Shown here: positions 30,792 to 38,931 of the stretch, piece by piece
Position numbering within the stretch: the first letter of the stretch is position 1
Layout of the letters: each line of letters starts with the position of its first letter
Translations under genes and position numbers: made by a program
From: Nocardiopsis dassonvillei_B
Lineage (GTDB): Bacteria; Actinomycetota; Actinomycetes; Streptosporangiales; Streptosporangiaceae
NCBI RefSeq assembly: GCF_964273065.1
Contig: NZ_OZ186815.1
Coordinates: 620,001-684,000 of the forward strand
Direction of reading: 5' to 3'
Length of the DNA stretch: 64,000 nt
The notes under the pieces: generated by a model
What the model was told of the DNA's origin: nothing
Seen by the model: the letters and a program-made list of their open reading frames with translations, nothing else
Database searches by the model: none

Positions 30792-31718
30792 TTACTGGTA
30801 CAGCGTCCCCGTGTTGACGACCGGGCTGGCCGGGCGGTCCGAGCACAGTACGACCAGCAGGTTGCTGACCATGGTGGCCTTGCGCTCCTCGTCGAGCTCT
30901 ACCACGTGCTCCTCGGACAGGCGGGCCAGCGCCCGGTCGACCATGCCCACGGCGCCCTCGACGATCTGCTGGCGTGCGGCGATCAGCGCGCCCGCCTGCT
31001 GGCGCTGGAGCATGGCCTGGGCGATCTCCGGGGCGTACGCCAGGTGGGTGAAGCGGGACTCCACGATGCGCACACCCGCGGCCTCGACCCGCTGGCCGAC
31101 CTCCTCCGACAGGCGCTCGGTGATGGTGTCGGCGTTGTCGCGCAGCGACAGGGCGCCCTCGGCCTCGTAGGAGTCGTACGCGTAGTGGCCGGCGATGTGG
31201 CGCACGGCCGCCTCGGTCTGGATGGACACGAACTCCACGAAGTCGTCGACCTCGAAGGAGGCGCGGGCGGTGTCCTCCACCTGCCACACGACGACGGCGG
31301 CGATCTCGATGGGGCTGCCGGAGGCGTCGTTGACCTTCATGACGGAGGTCTCGTGGTTGCGGATGCGCGTGGAGACGGCGTTGCGGTCGGTCAGCGGGTT
31401 GACCCAGCGCAGACCGTCGGTGCGAACGCTGCCGACGTAGCGGCCGAAGAGCTGGAGGACGCGGGCCTCGTTGGGGGCGACCATGGTCAGCCCCAGCATG
31501 AGGAAGAGGCCGACGGCGGCGATGAGGGCCCCGGCCACGAGGGCCGCGACGAGCGGCACCGCCTCGATCAGGAAGGGCGCCCCGGCGACCGCGGCGCCGA
31601 TGAGGACGACCAGCACGGCCAGCAGGAACACGGCGATGCCGTCGCGGCTCATGGCGGCGGTCTCCCGGTACTGCGGGGCCTCCCGGTAGCCGGGGGCGGG
31701 GGCGGTCGGTTCGGTCAT
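30792..31718 (-). CDS. SPFH/Band-7 domain membrane protein
   Basis: A 308-residue stomatin/prohibitin-type protein. Two adjacent hydrophobic segments (about 30-80) anchor it in the membrane. The SPFH domain follows at about 85-260, with EARVLQLFGRYVGSVRTDGLRWVNPLTDR as its opening strand pattern and VVWQVEDTARASFEVDDFVEFVSIQTEAAVRHIAGHYAYD in the middle. The C-terminal helical region (EGAVGMVDRALARLSEEHVVELDEERKATMVSNLLVVL) is the usual oligomerisation helix. I chose the ATG at 31718 (GAAGGAA upstream). It is thought to organise membrane microdomains. The downstream partner is a ribbon-helix-helix protein, and the divergent operon encodes two PH-domain membrane proteins, so the four genes are probably one functional group. 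Confidence 0.85.
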   Translation of the reverse strand: MTEPTAPAPGYREAPQYRETAAMSRDGIAVFLLAVLVVLIGAAVAGAPFLIEAVPLVAALVAGALIAAVGLFLMLGLTMVAPNEARVLQLFGRYVGSVRTDGLRWVNPLTDRNAVSTRIRNHETSVMKVNDASGSPIEIAAVVVWQVEDTARASFEVDDFVEFVSIQTEAAVRHIAGHYAYDSYEAEGALSLRDNADTITERLSEEVGQRVEAAGVRIVESRFTHLAYAPEIAQAMLQRQQAGALIAARQQIVEGAVGMVDRALARLSEEHVVELDEERKATMVSNLLVVLCSDRPASPVVNTGTLYQ

Positions 31719-31754
31719 GTGCGTTCCTTCTCTCTCAGGTGATGACTCGAGCAT

Positions 31755-31777
31755 AGCATTATGATATCACTTTTTAT
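31755..31777. promoter_or_regulatory. AT-rich divergent promoter/operator between SPFH and PH-domain operons
   Basis: A 23-nt strongly AT-rich stretch in a very GC-rich region. It includes TATGAT (a good -10 for the plus strand) and the palindrome TGATATCA (31762-31769), followed by CTTTTTATAG. It controls both directions and is a candidate site for the co-encoded ribbon-helix-helix protein. Confidence 0.55.
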
Positions 31778-31826
31778 AGAAGCCGGGCCGAAGGGGCCCT
31801 CCAGACCGAGAGGAGACGTCGACGCG

Positions 31827-32324
31827 ATGACCACCGACACACCGCGCCTGCGCCCGCCGCACCACCGCGTGGACCCCCGGGCCGTCCGCTGGTGGACCAC
31901 CCGATCCCTGGCGGTGACCGTCGTCCTGACCGCGGTCCCCCTCGTCCCCGCCCTGATCTGGGAGCCCGTCCGCTTCTGGTTCCTCGTCGCCACCGCGGTC
32001 GTCGGGGGCGTCGGCCTGCTGATCACCGTCGTCATGCCGCGGTGGCGCTACCGGGTCCACCGCTGGGAGGTCACCGACACCGCCGTCTACGCCTCCAGCG
32101 GCTGGTTCTGGCAGGAGTGGCGGGTGGCCCCCATGTCGCGCATCCAGACCGTGGACACCGCGCGCGGCCCGCTGCAGCGGGCGTTCGGGCTGTCCAGCGT
32201 GACCGTCACGACCGCCTCGGCCGCCGGGCCCATCGAGATCGCGGGCCTGGACCACGTCCTGGCGACCCGGATCGCCGACCAGCTCACCGAGACCACCCAG
32301 GCCGTCCCCGGAGACGCGACATGA
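31827..32324 (+). CDS. Bacterial PH-domain membrane protein (YdbS-like)
   Basis: A 165-residue protein with two transmembrane helices in the first 75 residues, then a bacterial pleckstrin-homology-like domain (bPH_2). The domain reads WEVTDTAVYASSGWFWQEWRVAPMSRIQTVDTARGPLQRAFGLSSVTVTTASAAG. It matches the YdbS half of the Bacillus subtilis YdbS-YdbT pair. The ATG follows an AGGAGA site. The stop overlaps the start of the next gene (ATGA). YdbST proteins have been linked to resistance to antimicrobial peptides or membrane stress in Bacillus; a role here is inferred from family only. Confidence 0.85.
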   Translation: MTTDTPRLRPPHHRVDPRAVRWWTTRSLAVTVVLTAVPLVPALIWEPVRFWFLVATAVVGGVGLLITVVMPRWRYRVHRWEVTDTAVYASSGWFWQEWRVAPMSRIQTVDTARGPLQRAFGLSSVTVTTASAAGPIEIAGLDHVLATRIADQLTETTQAVPGDAT

Positions 32325-34000
32325 CCACCGCACAGCCCCCCGCGACCGACCGCCCGCTCGGCGAGTGGCAGGGCCTGAGCCCGCTCAGCGTGTGGGCGAA
32401 CACCGCCGCCGTCGCCCTGTTCCTCCTCCCGGCCGCGGCCGTCGGCACCGTCGTCCTGGTCCTCGTCGGCCAGCCCTGGTGGGCGGCGGCCCCGCTGCCC
32501 GGGGCCCTGGCCCTCACCGCCGTCCTCACCGCGATCGACATGGCCGTCCTGAGGGCGGTCTCCTACCGCGTCACCGACGAGCGCATGGAGATGCGCTCGG
32601 GAGTGCTCGCCAAGGCCTACCGCTCGGTGCCGCGCGAACGCGTGCGCAGCGTCGACGTGGCCGCGCCGATCTACACCCGGCCCTTCGGCCTGTGCTCGGT
32701 CGCCATCGGCACCGGCGAGAAGGTCGGCTCCGGCTCGGACGAGCTCAAGCTCCAGTTCGTCACCGCCGCCCAGGGCGAGCGGCTGCGCCGCGAGCTTCTG
32801 TACCGGCGCCCCGCCGCGGACGCCGCCGCCCCCGGGGGCGGCGGACCGGACGGCGCCGAGGAGCCCACCGAGGTGGAACTGGCCCGCCTGGACCCGCGCT
32901 GGCTGGCCTACGCCCCCGCCACCACCGCCACCCTGGGCATCGGCCTCGGTGCCGTCGCCGCGCTGATCGGCGCCAACGCCCAGAGCGAGGGCTGGATCTA
33001 CCGCTGGATCTCCGAGCAGGCCGGACTGCCCACCACCGCCGAGATCGGCGCGTTCGTGATGTCCCGGCTGCTCGTCGTCGTCCCCCTGTCCCTGCTCGCG
33101 TTGCTGGTCTCGGGCACGGTCGTGCTGGTGGCCGTGGCGGTGGAGACCTGGTGGAACTACCGCCTGACCCGGGAGGGCGACGGAACGGTGCGCCTGCGCC
33201 GCGGACTGCTCACCAGCGTGTCGCTGTCCGTGGAGGGGCGCCGCCTCAACGGCGTCGCCCTGCACGAACCCCTGGTGCTGCGCGCGGCGGGCGGCGCGGA
33301 CGTGCGCGCGGTCGCCACCGGCCTGTCCGCCGGGGACGAGCAGAAGACCCAGGCCAGGAGCCGCCTGTCGCCCCCGATGCCGCGGGCCCGTGCCCGCGAG
33401 CTCGCCGCGGACCTGATGCGCACCCCCGAGTCCCCGCTGGACCTGCCGCTGACCCCGCACCCGCCGACCGCGCTGCGCCGCAGGCTCGTGCGCGCCGTCT
33501 GGGCCTCCCTGGCGGGCTTCGCCGCCGCGGCCGCGCTGGCGTGGCTGCACTCGCTGGCCACCGAGGCCTGGTGGGAGGTCGCCCACGAGATCGAGGAGCA
33601 GCTCAACCCGCTGCCGGTGGCCACGTACGCGGTGGAGGCCGCCCCGGTCTGGGGCTGGTGGCTGATGGGCGCCGTGTTCGCCGCGGTGGCGTTCTGGTAC
33701 GCGGTCGGCTCCCACCGGGCGCTGGGGCACGGCCTGCACCCGCGCTACCTGGTGGTGCGCCGGGGCATGGCGGTGCGCGACACCGTGGCCCTGGAGCGGT
33801 CGGCGGTGATCGGCTGGCGGATCACCCGCACGCCGTTCCAGCGCCGGGCCGGGCTGGCGCACGTGTCGGCCACCACCGCCTCGGGCAAGGGCATGTACAC
33901 CGCCGCCGACGTGGGCCTGGGCCAGGGGCTGGCCTGGGCGGACCTGGCGGTGCCCGAGCTGCTCTCCCAGTTCCTGGAGCGGGACGGCGAGCGCGGCTGA
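32321..34000 (+). CDS. Bacterial PH-domain membrane protein with three bPH units (YdbT-like)
   Basis: A 559-residue partner of the upstream protein. Three bPH_2 units alternate with paired transmembrane helices. Unit 1 is at about 85-170 (SYRVTDERMEMRSGVLAKAYRSVPRERVRSVDV), unit 2 at about 285-370 (WNYRLTREGDGTVRLRRGLLTSVSLSVEGRRLNGV) and unit 3 at about 475-545 (HPRYLVVRRGMAVRDTVALERSAVIGWRI). The linker after unit 1 is rich in Gly, Ala and acidic residues. Start and stop overlap with the YdbS-like gene, so the two are made together. The operon is divergent from the SPFH gene. Confidence 0.85.
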   Translation: MTTAQPPATDRPLGEWQGLSPLSVWANTAAVALFLLPAAAVGTVVLVLVGQPWWAAAPLPGALALTAVLTAIDMAVLRAVSYRVTDERMEMRSGVLAKAYRSVPRERVRSVDVAAPIYTRPFGLCSVAIGTGEKVGSGSDELKLQFVTAAQGERLRRELLYRRPAADAAAPGGGGPDGAEEPTEVELARLDPRWLAYAPATTATLGIGLGAVAALIGANAQSEGWIYRWISEQAGLPTTAEIGAFVMSRLLVVVPLSLLALLVSGTVVLVAVAVETWWNYRLTREGDGTVRLRRGLLTSVSLSVEGRRLNGVALHEPLVLRAAGGADVRAVATGLSAGDEQKTQARSRLSPPMPRARARELAADLMRTPESPLDLPLTPHPPTALRRRLVRAVWASLAGFAAAAALAWLHSLATEAWWEVAHEIEEQLNPLPVATYAVEAAPVWGWWLMGAVFAAVAFWYAVGSHRALGHGLHPRYLVVRRGMAVRDTVALERSAVIGWRITRTPFQRRAGLAHVSATTASGKGMYTAADVGLGQGLAWADLAVPELLSQFLERDGERG

Positions 34001-34056
34001 GGCCGTGGACGGGCTCTGGGGACCGGCCCCTGCACCCGCCGCCGTGCGGGAGCGGG

Positions 34057-34088
34057 GGCCGCCTCCTACCGGGGCCGCCTCCTACCGG
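34057..34088. repeat. Exact 16-bp tandem duplication over the glxA-like stop codon
   Basis: GGCCGCCTCCTACCGG occurs twice in direct tandem (34057-34072, 34073-34088). The second copy contains the TAG stop of the minus-strand regulator gene; the first repeats the stop triplet downstream of it. Confidence 0.65.
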
Positions 34089-35083
34089 GGGGCGCCGTGC
34101 TCTCCCGGGGGCTCCGCGGGCCGCGCCCCGCGCCGGGCGGTGCGGAAGCGGTCCCGGTAGGCCGAGGGGGTCAGCCCCAGGTGGCGCCAGAACACCCGGC
34201 GCAGCGACTCGCCGCTGCCCAGCCCGGAGCGCTCGGCCGCCCCCGCCACGCTCTCCCCGGCCTCCAGCAGGGCGCGCGCCGCCTCCAGCCGCACCGACTC
34301 CACGTGGGCGGCGGGCGTCTCGCCCAGGTGTTCGCGGAACAGCCTGCTCAGGTGGCGGGTGCTCATCCCCGCACGGGCCGCCATGGCCGGTGCCGAATGG
34401 TCGCCCGCCGGGTCGGCCGCCACCGCGTCCAGGACCGGGCGCAGGGCGTCGCGGGGCGGGCGGGGGGTGCGGGCGGCGACCGAGAACTGCGACTGCCCGC
34501 CCGGCCGCCGGAGGAAGACCACCAGGTCGCGGGCGACCTCGCGGGCCAGGTCGGACCCCTCGTCCTCCTCCACCAGCGCCAGGGACAGGTCCAGTCCCGC
34601 GCTGACCCCCGCCGAGGTCAGCACCCGGCCGTCGCGGACGTAGATCGCGTCCGGTTCGACCCGCACCCCGGGGAAGGCGCGCGCGAGCAGGGCCGCGTGG
34701 CGCCAGTGGGTGGTGGCCCGGCGGCCCTCCAGCAGCCCCGCGCCGGCCAGGACGAACGCGCCCGTGCACACCGACGCCACGCGCTCGCTGCGCCCCGCCA
34801 GCGCCTCGACCGCCGCCATCAGCCCCTCGGGCCAGGGCCGGCGGGGCAGGTCCGGGGAGCCGGGCACGACCAGGGTGTGCGCCCCGCGCACCTCGTGCGC
34901 GGCGGCGTCCACCCGCAGCCGCGTACCCGCCGAGGTGCGCACGTCCAGGCCGGACGGCGAGCACAGGGCCACCGTGTAGGACCCGCCCTGGCCTGCGGCC
35001 GTGGCGAACACCTCCAGGGGCGCGGTCACGTCCAGCAGCCGGACACCGTCGTAGGCCATCACCACGATGGCGCGTCCGCTCAT
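34082..35083 (-). CDS. GlxA-family regulator (DJ-1/PfpI domain plus AraC helix-turn-helix)
   Basis: A 333-residue regulator. The N-terminal DJ-1/PfpI-like domain spans about 1-180 (IVVMAYDGVRLLDVTAPLEVF at the start; SVCTGAFVLAGAGLLEGRRATTHW contains the nucleophile-elbow cysteine). The C-terminal AraC domain, with two helix-turn-helix motifs, covers about 215-320 (MAARAGMSTRHLSRLFREHLGETPA and GLGSGESLRRVFWRHLGLTPSAYR). Members control catabolism of glycine betaine, arginine and similar compounds. A TACGCT -10 box ends six nucleotides before the ATG, so the mRNA is probably leaderless. It diverges from a SnoaL-like DUF1348 gene, which may be its target. Confidence 0.87.
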   Translation of the reverse strand: MSGRAIVVMAYDGVRLLDVTAPLEVFATAAGQGGSYTVALCSPSGLDVRTSAGTRLRVDAAAHEVRGAHTLVVPGSPDLPRRPWPEGLMAAVEALAGRSERVASVCTGAFVLAGAGLLEGRRATTHWRHAALLARAFPGVRVEPDAIYVRDGRVLTSAGVSAGLDLSLALVEEDEGSDLAREVARDLVVFLRRPGGQSQFSVAARTPRPPRDALRPVLDAVAADPAGDHSAPAMAARAGMSTRHLSRLFREHLGETPAAHVESVRLEAARALLEAGESVAGAAERSGLGSGESLRRVFWRHLGLTPSAYRDRFRTARRGARPAEPPGEHGAPR

Positions 35084-35232
35084 GGCCCGAGCGTAGCGGC
35101 CGGACGTGTCCGAATGTGTGGGAACCCTGTCTTTGAGGACATGGCGGCGGGCCGCTCCGTACCGGCAGCCTGGACTCCGGGCCCCGCCCGGGACCGCCCG
35201 GGCGCCGACCGCCGCCCCGCGAGGAGACCGCC

Positions 35233-35688
35233 ATGACCCGTCCGCCCCTGCCGCCCTTCACCGAGGCCGACGCCCGCGCCAAGGTGCAGGCCGCCGAGGA
35301 CGCCTGGAACACCCGCGACCCCCACAGGGTGTCCCTGGCCTACACACCCGACTCCGTGTGGCGCAACCGCGACCGGTTCCTCACCGGACGGGAGGAGATC
35401 CGGGCCTTCCTGGCCGACAAGTGGGAGCGCGAGCTCGACTACGCCCTGCGCAAGGAGCTGTGGGCCTTCGGGGAGGACCGCATAGCCGTCCGCTTCCAGT
35501 ACGAGTGGCACGACGCGCGGGGCCGCTGGTGGCGCAGCTACGGCAACGAACTGTGGGAGTTCGACCCCCGGGGGCTGATGCGGCGCCGGGAGGCCTCCAT
35601 CAACGACGTGCCCATCGCCGCGGCCGAACGCCGCATCCGGGGCCCGCGCCCGCTGGAGGAGCACGGCGTCCCCTTCCCACTGGCCTGA
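35233..35688 (+). CDS. DUF1348 / SnoaL-like NTF2-fold protein
   Basis: A 151-residue protein of the DUF1348 family, which has the NTF2-like cone fold. The family sequence is well preserved: FTEADARAKVQAAEDAWNTRDPHRVSLAYTPDSVWRNRD at about 8-46, then TGREEIRAFLADKWERELDYALRKELWAFGEDRIAVRFQYEWHDA. No enzymatic function is established for the family; the cavity residues suggest small-molecule binding. GAGGAGA precedes the ATG. Its position divergent to a GlxA-type regulator suggests regulated expression. It ends at a strong hairpin shared with the STAS gene. Confidence 0.85.
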   Translation: MTRPPLPPFTEADARAKVQAAEDAWNTRDPHRVSLAYTPDSVWRNRDRFLTGREEIRAFLADKWERELDYALRKELWAFGEDRIAVRFQYEWHDARGRWWRSYGNELWEFDPRGLMRRREASINDVPIAAAERRIRGPRPLEEHGVPFPLA

Positions 35689-35710
35689 CACCGGCCGGGC
35701 GGAACGGCTG

Positions 35711-35740
35711 CACCCGCCCCGGCCGACACCGGGGCGGGTG
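35711..35740. terminator. 12-bp hairpin between DUF1348 and STAS genes
   Basis: A perfect 12-bp stem (35711-35722 with 35729-35740) and a CCGACA loop between convergent genes. Confidence 0.65.
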
Positions 35741-35743
35741 TGC

Positions 35744-36088
35744 TCAGTGCGCGTCCGGCGCCGGGGCCGGAACGATCTCGAAGACCCGGTCCAGGCCCAG
35801 GATCCCCAGGACCCGGGAGACCACCGGGCGCGGCCGGGCCAGCACCAGCCGACCGCCCCGGGCGGTCATGGCCCGCCGGGCCGCCACCAGGGCGCCCACC
35901 CCGCTCGCGTCCAGGAAGCCGACGCCCGCCAGGTCCACGACCAGGCACTCGCAGGCCTCGTCCCGGGTCGCCACCGCCAACCGCGCGCGCAGACCGGGGA
36001 CGGTGGCCAGGTCGACCTCGCCCTCCACGGACACCACCGCCACACCGGTGTGCGGGAGACATTCCTGGAACCGGACATCCCGTGCCAC
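35744..36088 (-). CDS. STAS-domain anti-sigma-factor antagonist
   Basis: A 114-residue single-domain STAS protein. The strand VAVVSVEGEVDLATVPGLRARL opens the domain. The phosphorylation-site loop is LVVDLAGVGFLDASGVGALVAARR, with the serine (in DASG) at the position that anti-sigma-factor kinases modify. In its unmodified form it should bind an RsbW-like kinase and free a sigma factor. I chose the GTG at 36088 with GAGAGG upstream; the longer frame to 36280 would add about 64 Arg/Pro-rich residues and is probably not translated. No kinase or sigma gene is adjacent, so its partner lies elsewhere. Confidence 0.8.
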   Translation of the reverse strand: MARDVRFQECLPHTGVAVVSVEGEVDLATVPGLRARLAVATRDEACECLVVDLAGVGFLDASGVGALVAARRAMTARGGRLVLARPRPVVSRVLGILGLDRVFEIVPAPAPDAH

Positions 36089-36429
36089 TCGAGGCCACCT
36101 CTCACCGGACGTAATCTTTCCACTACGCAACCGCGTACGAGATCGTAACCTCTCCAGAGAGGTTCTGGGAGGCTTTTTACGAGGAAACCCCCTGAAATCT
36201 CGCCGATGTGGCCGCGGGGACGGCACCGTCCGGCCCCCGGGCCGGCCACGTGACCCTCTCTCGGACACACCCGGACGCACCCCCGCACCGCGCCCCGCGG
36301 CCCCGGGTGCGGTAAAAGCGGTAGGGACACTCTGGTGTCCTCGAGGCTCCGGGCCGACGCACAGCGCACAGAAGGGAGGGAGCGGCGTTCCCCTTCCGCC
36401 CTGCCGGGCGGGACCGCGCCGCGCACCCC
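36089..36429. other. Divergent region between STAS and Nudix-like genes, with small inverted repeats
   Basis: 341 nt. Near the STAS side are TACGC-AACC-GCGTA (36124-36137) and AACCTCT-CCAG-AGAGGTT (36147-36164), followed by a CTTTTTA run at 36172-36178; near the Nudix side is GGACAC-TCTG-GTGTCC. The first two could form an RNA structure in the STAS mRNA leader or act as operators. I see no gene. Confidence 0.5.
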
Positions 36430-36966
36430 ATGACCGAAACCGCCGAGACCCGACCCGGCTGGTTCTCAGCCCAGGAGCTGGAGAACATCCGCGGCCGTAT
36501 GCCCCTGGTGTACGTGCAGGCCGTCCCCGTCCGGGTGGACGAGGCCGGCCAGGTCACCCGCGTCGGGCTGCTGATGCGGGCGACCCCCGACGGCCGGTTC
36601 CACCGGTCGCTGGTCTCGGGCCGGGTCCTGTACCACGAGCGGGTCCGCGACGCGCTGCTGCGCCACCTGGAGAAGGACCTGGGCCCGGTGGCGCTGCCCC
36701 GGATCCCCGCCTCGCCGCAGCCGTTCACGGTCGCCGAGTACTTCCCCACCCCGGGGGTGACGCCGTTCCACGACCCGCGCCAGCACGCGGTGGCACTGGC
36801 CTACATCGTGCCGGTCTCGGGCGACTGCCAGCCCCGCCAGGACGCCCTGGACCTGGTGTGGCTCACCCCCGAGGAGGCCGCGGACCCCTCGGTGGGCGCC
36901 GAGATGAACGACGGCCAGGACGTGCTGCTGCGCCAGGCGCTGGCCCACGTGGGGCACACCCCCTGA
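36430..36966 (+). CDS. DUF4916 / Nudix-like hydrolase
   Basis: A 178-residue protein resembling the actinobacterial DUF4916 group, which has the Nudix fold but a degenerate Nudix box. The N-terminal segment PGWFSAQELENIRGRMPLVYVQAVPVRVD is typical. The expected GX5EX7REUXEEXGU signature is not intact: the region SLVSGRVLYHERVRDALLRHLEKDLG holds the helix, but the catalytic glutamate pattern is weak. A hydrolytic role is therefore uncertain. There is no obvious ribosome site before the ATG. Confidence 0.75.
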   Translation: MTETAETRPGWFSAQELENIRGRMPLVYVQAVPVRVDEAGQVTRVGLLMRATPDGRFHRSLVSGRVLYHERVRDALLRHLEKDLGPVALPRIPASPQPFTVAEYFPTPGVTPFHDPRQHAVALAYIVPVSGDCQPRQDALDLVWLTPEEAADPSVGAEMNDGQDVLLRQALAHVGHTP

Positions 36967-36972
36967 CCCGTC

Positions 36973-37002
36973 CGGGCCCCGGGGGTCCTCCTCCGGGGCC
37001 CG
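36973..37002 (+). terminator. Hairpin after the Nudix-like gene
   Basis: A 10-bp stem (36973-36982 with 36993-37002) six nucleotides after the stop codon. Confidence 0.55.
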
Positions 37003-37029
37003 CCCTCCGGCAGGGCGTAGGCTCGGCCC

Positions 37030-37719
37030 ATGCCCGACGCCCTCGCCGCCCTCGTCGACGACACCCTGTCCCTGCTCCGCCCCCGGGGCCGCGTCCTGCT
37101 CGGCCTCACCGGCGCCCCCGGCGCGGGCAAGTCCACCCTGGCCCGGCGGCTGGTGGCCGAGGTCGACGCCCGCGCCGGCGCGGGCACCGCCGGCTACCTG
37201 CCCATGGACGGGTTCCACCTGTCCAACGCCCAGCTGGAGCGGCTGGGGCGGCTGGACCGCAAGGGCGCCCCCGACACCTTCGACGCGCACGGGTACGCGG
37301 CCCTGGTGCGGCGCCTGCTCGCCGAGACCGGCCACCCCGTCTACGTGCCCGACTACGACCGGCGGCTGCACGAGCCCGTCGCGGCCCGGCACGTGATCGA
37401 ACCGGGCACCCGGCTCATCGTCACCGAGGGCAACTACCTGGCCTGGGACGCCGAGCCCTGGGGCGGGCTGCGCCCGCTGTTCGCCGAGCTCTGGTACGTG
37501 GAGGCCGACGACGCCGTGCGCGAGCGGCGCCTGCTCCGCCGCCAGCTGGCGGGCGGCCGGGACGAGGCGGCCGCCCGGGAGTGGGTCGAACGCAGCGACC
37601 GCGCCAACGGGGAGCTGGTCAAGCGCCTCCGGGACGCCTGCACCCGGATCGTGCCCACCGGGGCGGTGCCCCGCGGCGGCGCGGATGACGCGGGTGACGC
37701 GGAGGCCGCGGGCGGCTGA
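37030..37719 (+). CDS. P-loop nucleoside/sugar kinase (uridine kinase / phosphoribulokinase family)
   Basis: A 229-residue kinase. The Walker A motif GLTGAPGAGKSTLARRL is at about 25-41. GYLPMDGFHLSNAQLERLGRLDRKGAPDTFDAHGY at about 55-90 is the phosphoryl-acceptor region shared by uridine kinase, pantothenate kinase and fructose/ribulose kinases. The segment VTEGNYLAWD holds the Walker B-like strand. The acceptor cannot be told from sequence. The ATG follows a TAGGCT -10 box (37018-37023) by six nucleotides, so the mRNA is probably leaderless. The Arg/Gly/Ala-rich tail after residue 210 is not conserved in the family. Confidence 0.8.
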   Translation: MPDALAALVDDTLSLLRPRGRVLLGLTGAPGAGKSTLARRLVAEVDARAGAGTAGYLPMDGFHLSNAQLERLGRLDRKGAPDTFDAHGYAALVRRLLAETGHPVYVPDYDRRLHEPVAARHVIEPGTRLIVTEGNYLAWDAEPWGGLRPLFAELWYVEADDAVRERRLLRRQLAGGRDEAAAREWVERSDRANGELVKRLRDACTRIVPTGAVPRGGADDAGDAEAAGG

Positions 37720-37737
37720 GGCCCGCGGCCCCGCGGC

Positions 37738-38931
37738 TCAGGCGGCCCGGCGCAGGAAGCGGCGGGCGGCCGCGCGCACGGCCCACAGGTAGCCCGCCGC
37801 CTGCCCCTGTCCCCCCGGCCCCCGGAGCCCGCCGTAGGCGGACGCCACGATCATCTCCTTGTACCGGGCGGCGAGGCGCCCGGTCAGGATGCTCCGCCCC
37901 GGGGAGTCGTCGGCGCGCACGAACTGGATGAGCCCGTCGCGCCGCCCCAGGCTGACGCACTGGTTCATGTAGCCGAACGGGGTGGCGTCCGGCTCGCGCC
38001 CGGCCAGCCGGGCGGCGAGGGCGTCGGCGGCCGCGGTCCCCATGGGCAGGCCCATCGCGCAGGACATGCGCAGCGCCGACCCGTCCGCGGCGTCGGCGTG
38101 GGCCGCGTCGCCCACCACGTACACGTCCGGGTGGGAGAGCGACCTCTGGGTGCCGTCGACGAGGGCGCGCCCGTCGCCGTCCACGGTCAGCCCGGCGTCG
38201 GCGGCCAGCGGGGAGACCGTGAAACCGGCGTTCCACACGGTGAGGTCGCTCTCCAGCAGGTCCCCGTCCTCCAGTTTGAGGTGGTCGGCCTCGACGGCGG
38301 CGACCCGCGTGTGCTCGCGCACGGCCACACCCATGCGGTCCAGGACGCGCAGGACGTGGGCCCGGCCCCGGGGGGAGAGCCCGGCTCCGACGGGTCCGGA
38401 GGTGACCAGGCGCACGTGCGGTCCGGGGTGGGCCTCGGCGAGCTCGGTGGCCGCCTCCAGGCCGGTCAGCCCGCCGCCGACGACGGTGAGGGTCCGGGGG
38501 CGCTCCTCGGCGATGCGGCGGGCCAGGGTGCGGGCGCCGTCGAGCCCGGCGAGGGTGGCGGCGTGCTCGGCGGCGCCGGGCACCGCGTCCACCGCCGCGG
38601 CGCTGCCCAGGGCGTACACGAGGGTGTCGTAGCGCAGGGTGCGGACCCGGTCCCCGGTGCGGACGTCGACGGTGCGCGCGTCGGCGTCGACGGACTCCAC
38701 CCGGCCGACGACGAGGCCGACGGAGGGGTCCAGGGAGTCGGACAGGGGGTGGACGGCGGTGCCGCGCCCGGCGGCGACCTCGTGCAGGCGGACCCGCTCG
38801 ACGAAGGTGTCGGTGGCGTTGACGAGGGTGACGCGCAGCCCCGTGCCGCTGCGGCGGGCGTGGTGGGCGGCGCGGCGGGCGGCGGAGAGCCCGGCGTATC
38901 CGGCGCCGAGGACGAGGAGTTCGTGTGCCAT
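37738..38931 (-). CDS. FAD-dependent pyridine nucleotide-disulfide oxidoreductase, NDH-2-like
   Basis: A 397-residue flavoprotein related to type II NADH dehydrogenases and similar quinone oxidoreductases. FAD motif: ELLVLGAGYAGLSAARRAAHHARR at the start. NAD motif: LTVVGGGLTGLEAATELAEAHPG at about 150-172. The second FAD motif is SHPDVYVVGDAAHA at about 280. The start at 38931 has GGGAGG upstream; a longer in-frame start would enter the promoter region. It transfers electrons from NAD(P)H to an acceptor, possibly a quinone at the membrane, though the C-terminal membrane helix of classical NDH-2 is not obvious. Divergent from the MHS transporter gene. Confidence 0.82.
   Translation of the reverse strand: MAHELLVLGAGYAGLSAARRAAHHARRSGTGLRVTLVNATDTFVERVRLHEVAAGRGTAVHPLSDSLDPSVGLVVGRVESVDADARTVDVRTGDRVRTLRYDTLVYALGSAAAVDAVPGAAEHAATLAGLDGARTLARRIAEERPRTLTVVGGGLTGLEAATELAEAHPGPHVRLVTSGPVGAGLSPRGRAHVLRVLDRMGVAVREHTRVAAVEADHLKLEDGDLLESDLTVWNAGFTVSPLAADAGLTVDGDGRALVDGTQRSLSHPDVYVVGDAAHADAADGSALRMSCAMGLPMGTAAADALAARLAGREPDATPFGYMNQCVSLGRRDGLIQFVRADDSPGRSILTGRLAARYKEMIVASAYGGLRGPGGQGQAAGYLWAVRAAARRFLRRAA

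Noticed and set aside
30554..31718. The ribbon-helix-helix gene as the antitoxin of a toxin-antitoxin pair
   Set aside because: The only partner gene is an SPFH membrane protein; no small toxin-like ORF is adjacent.
35744..36280. A longer STAS protein starting at 36280
   Set aside because: The extra N-terminal 64 residues are Arg/Pro-rich and lack a ribosome site, whereas the GTG at 36088 has GAGAGG upstream and gives a standard single-domain STAS length.
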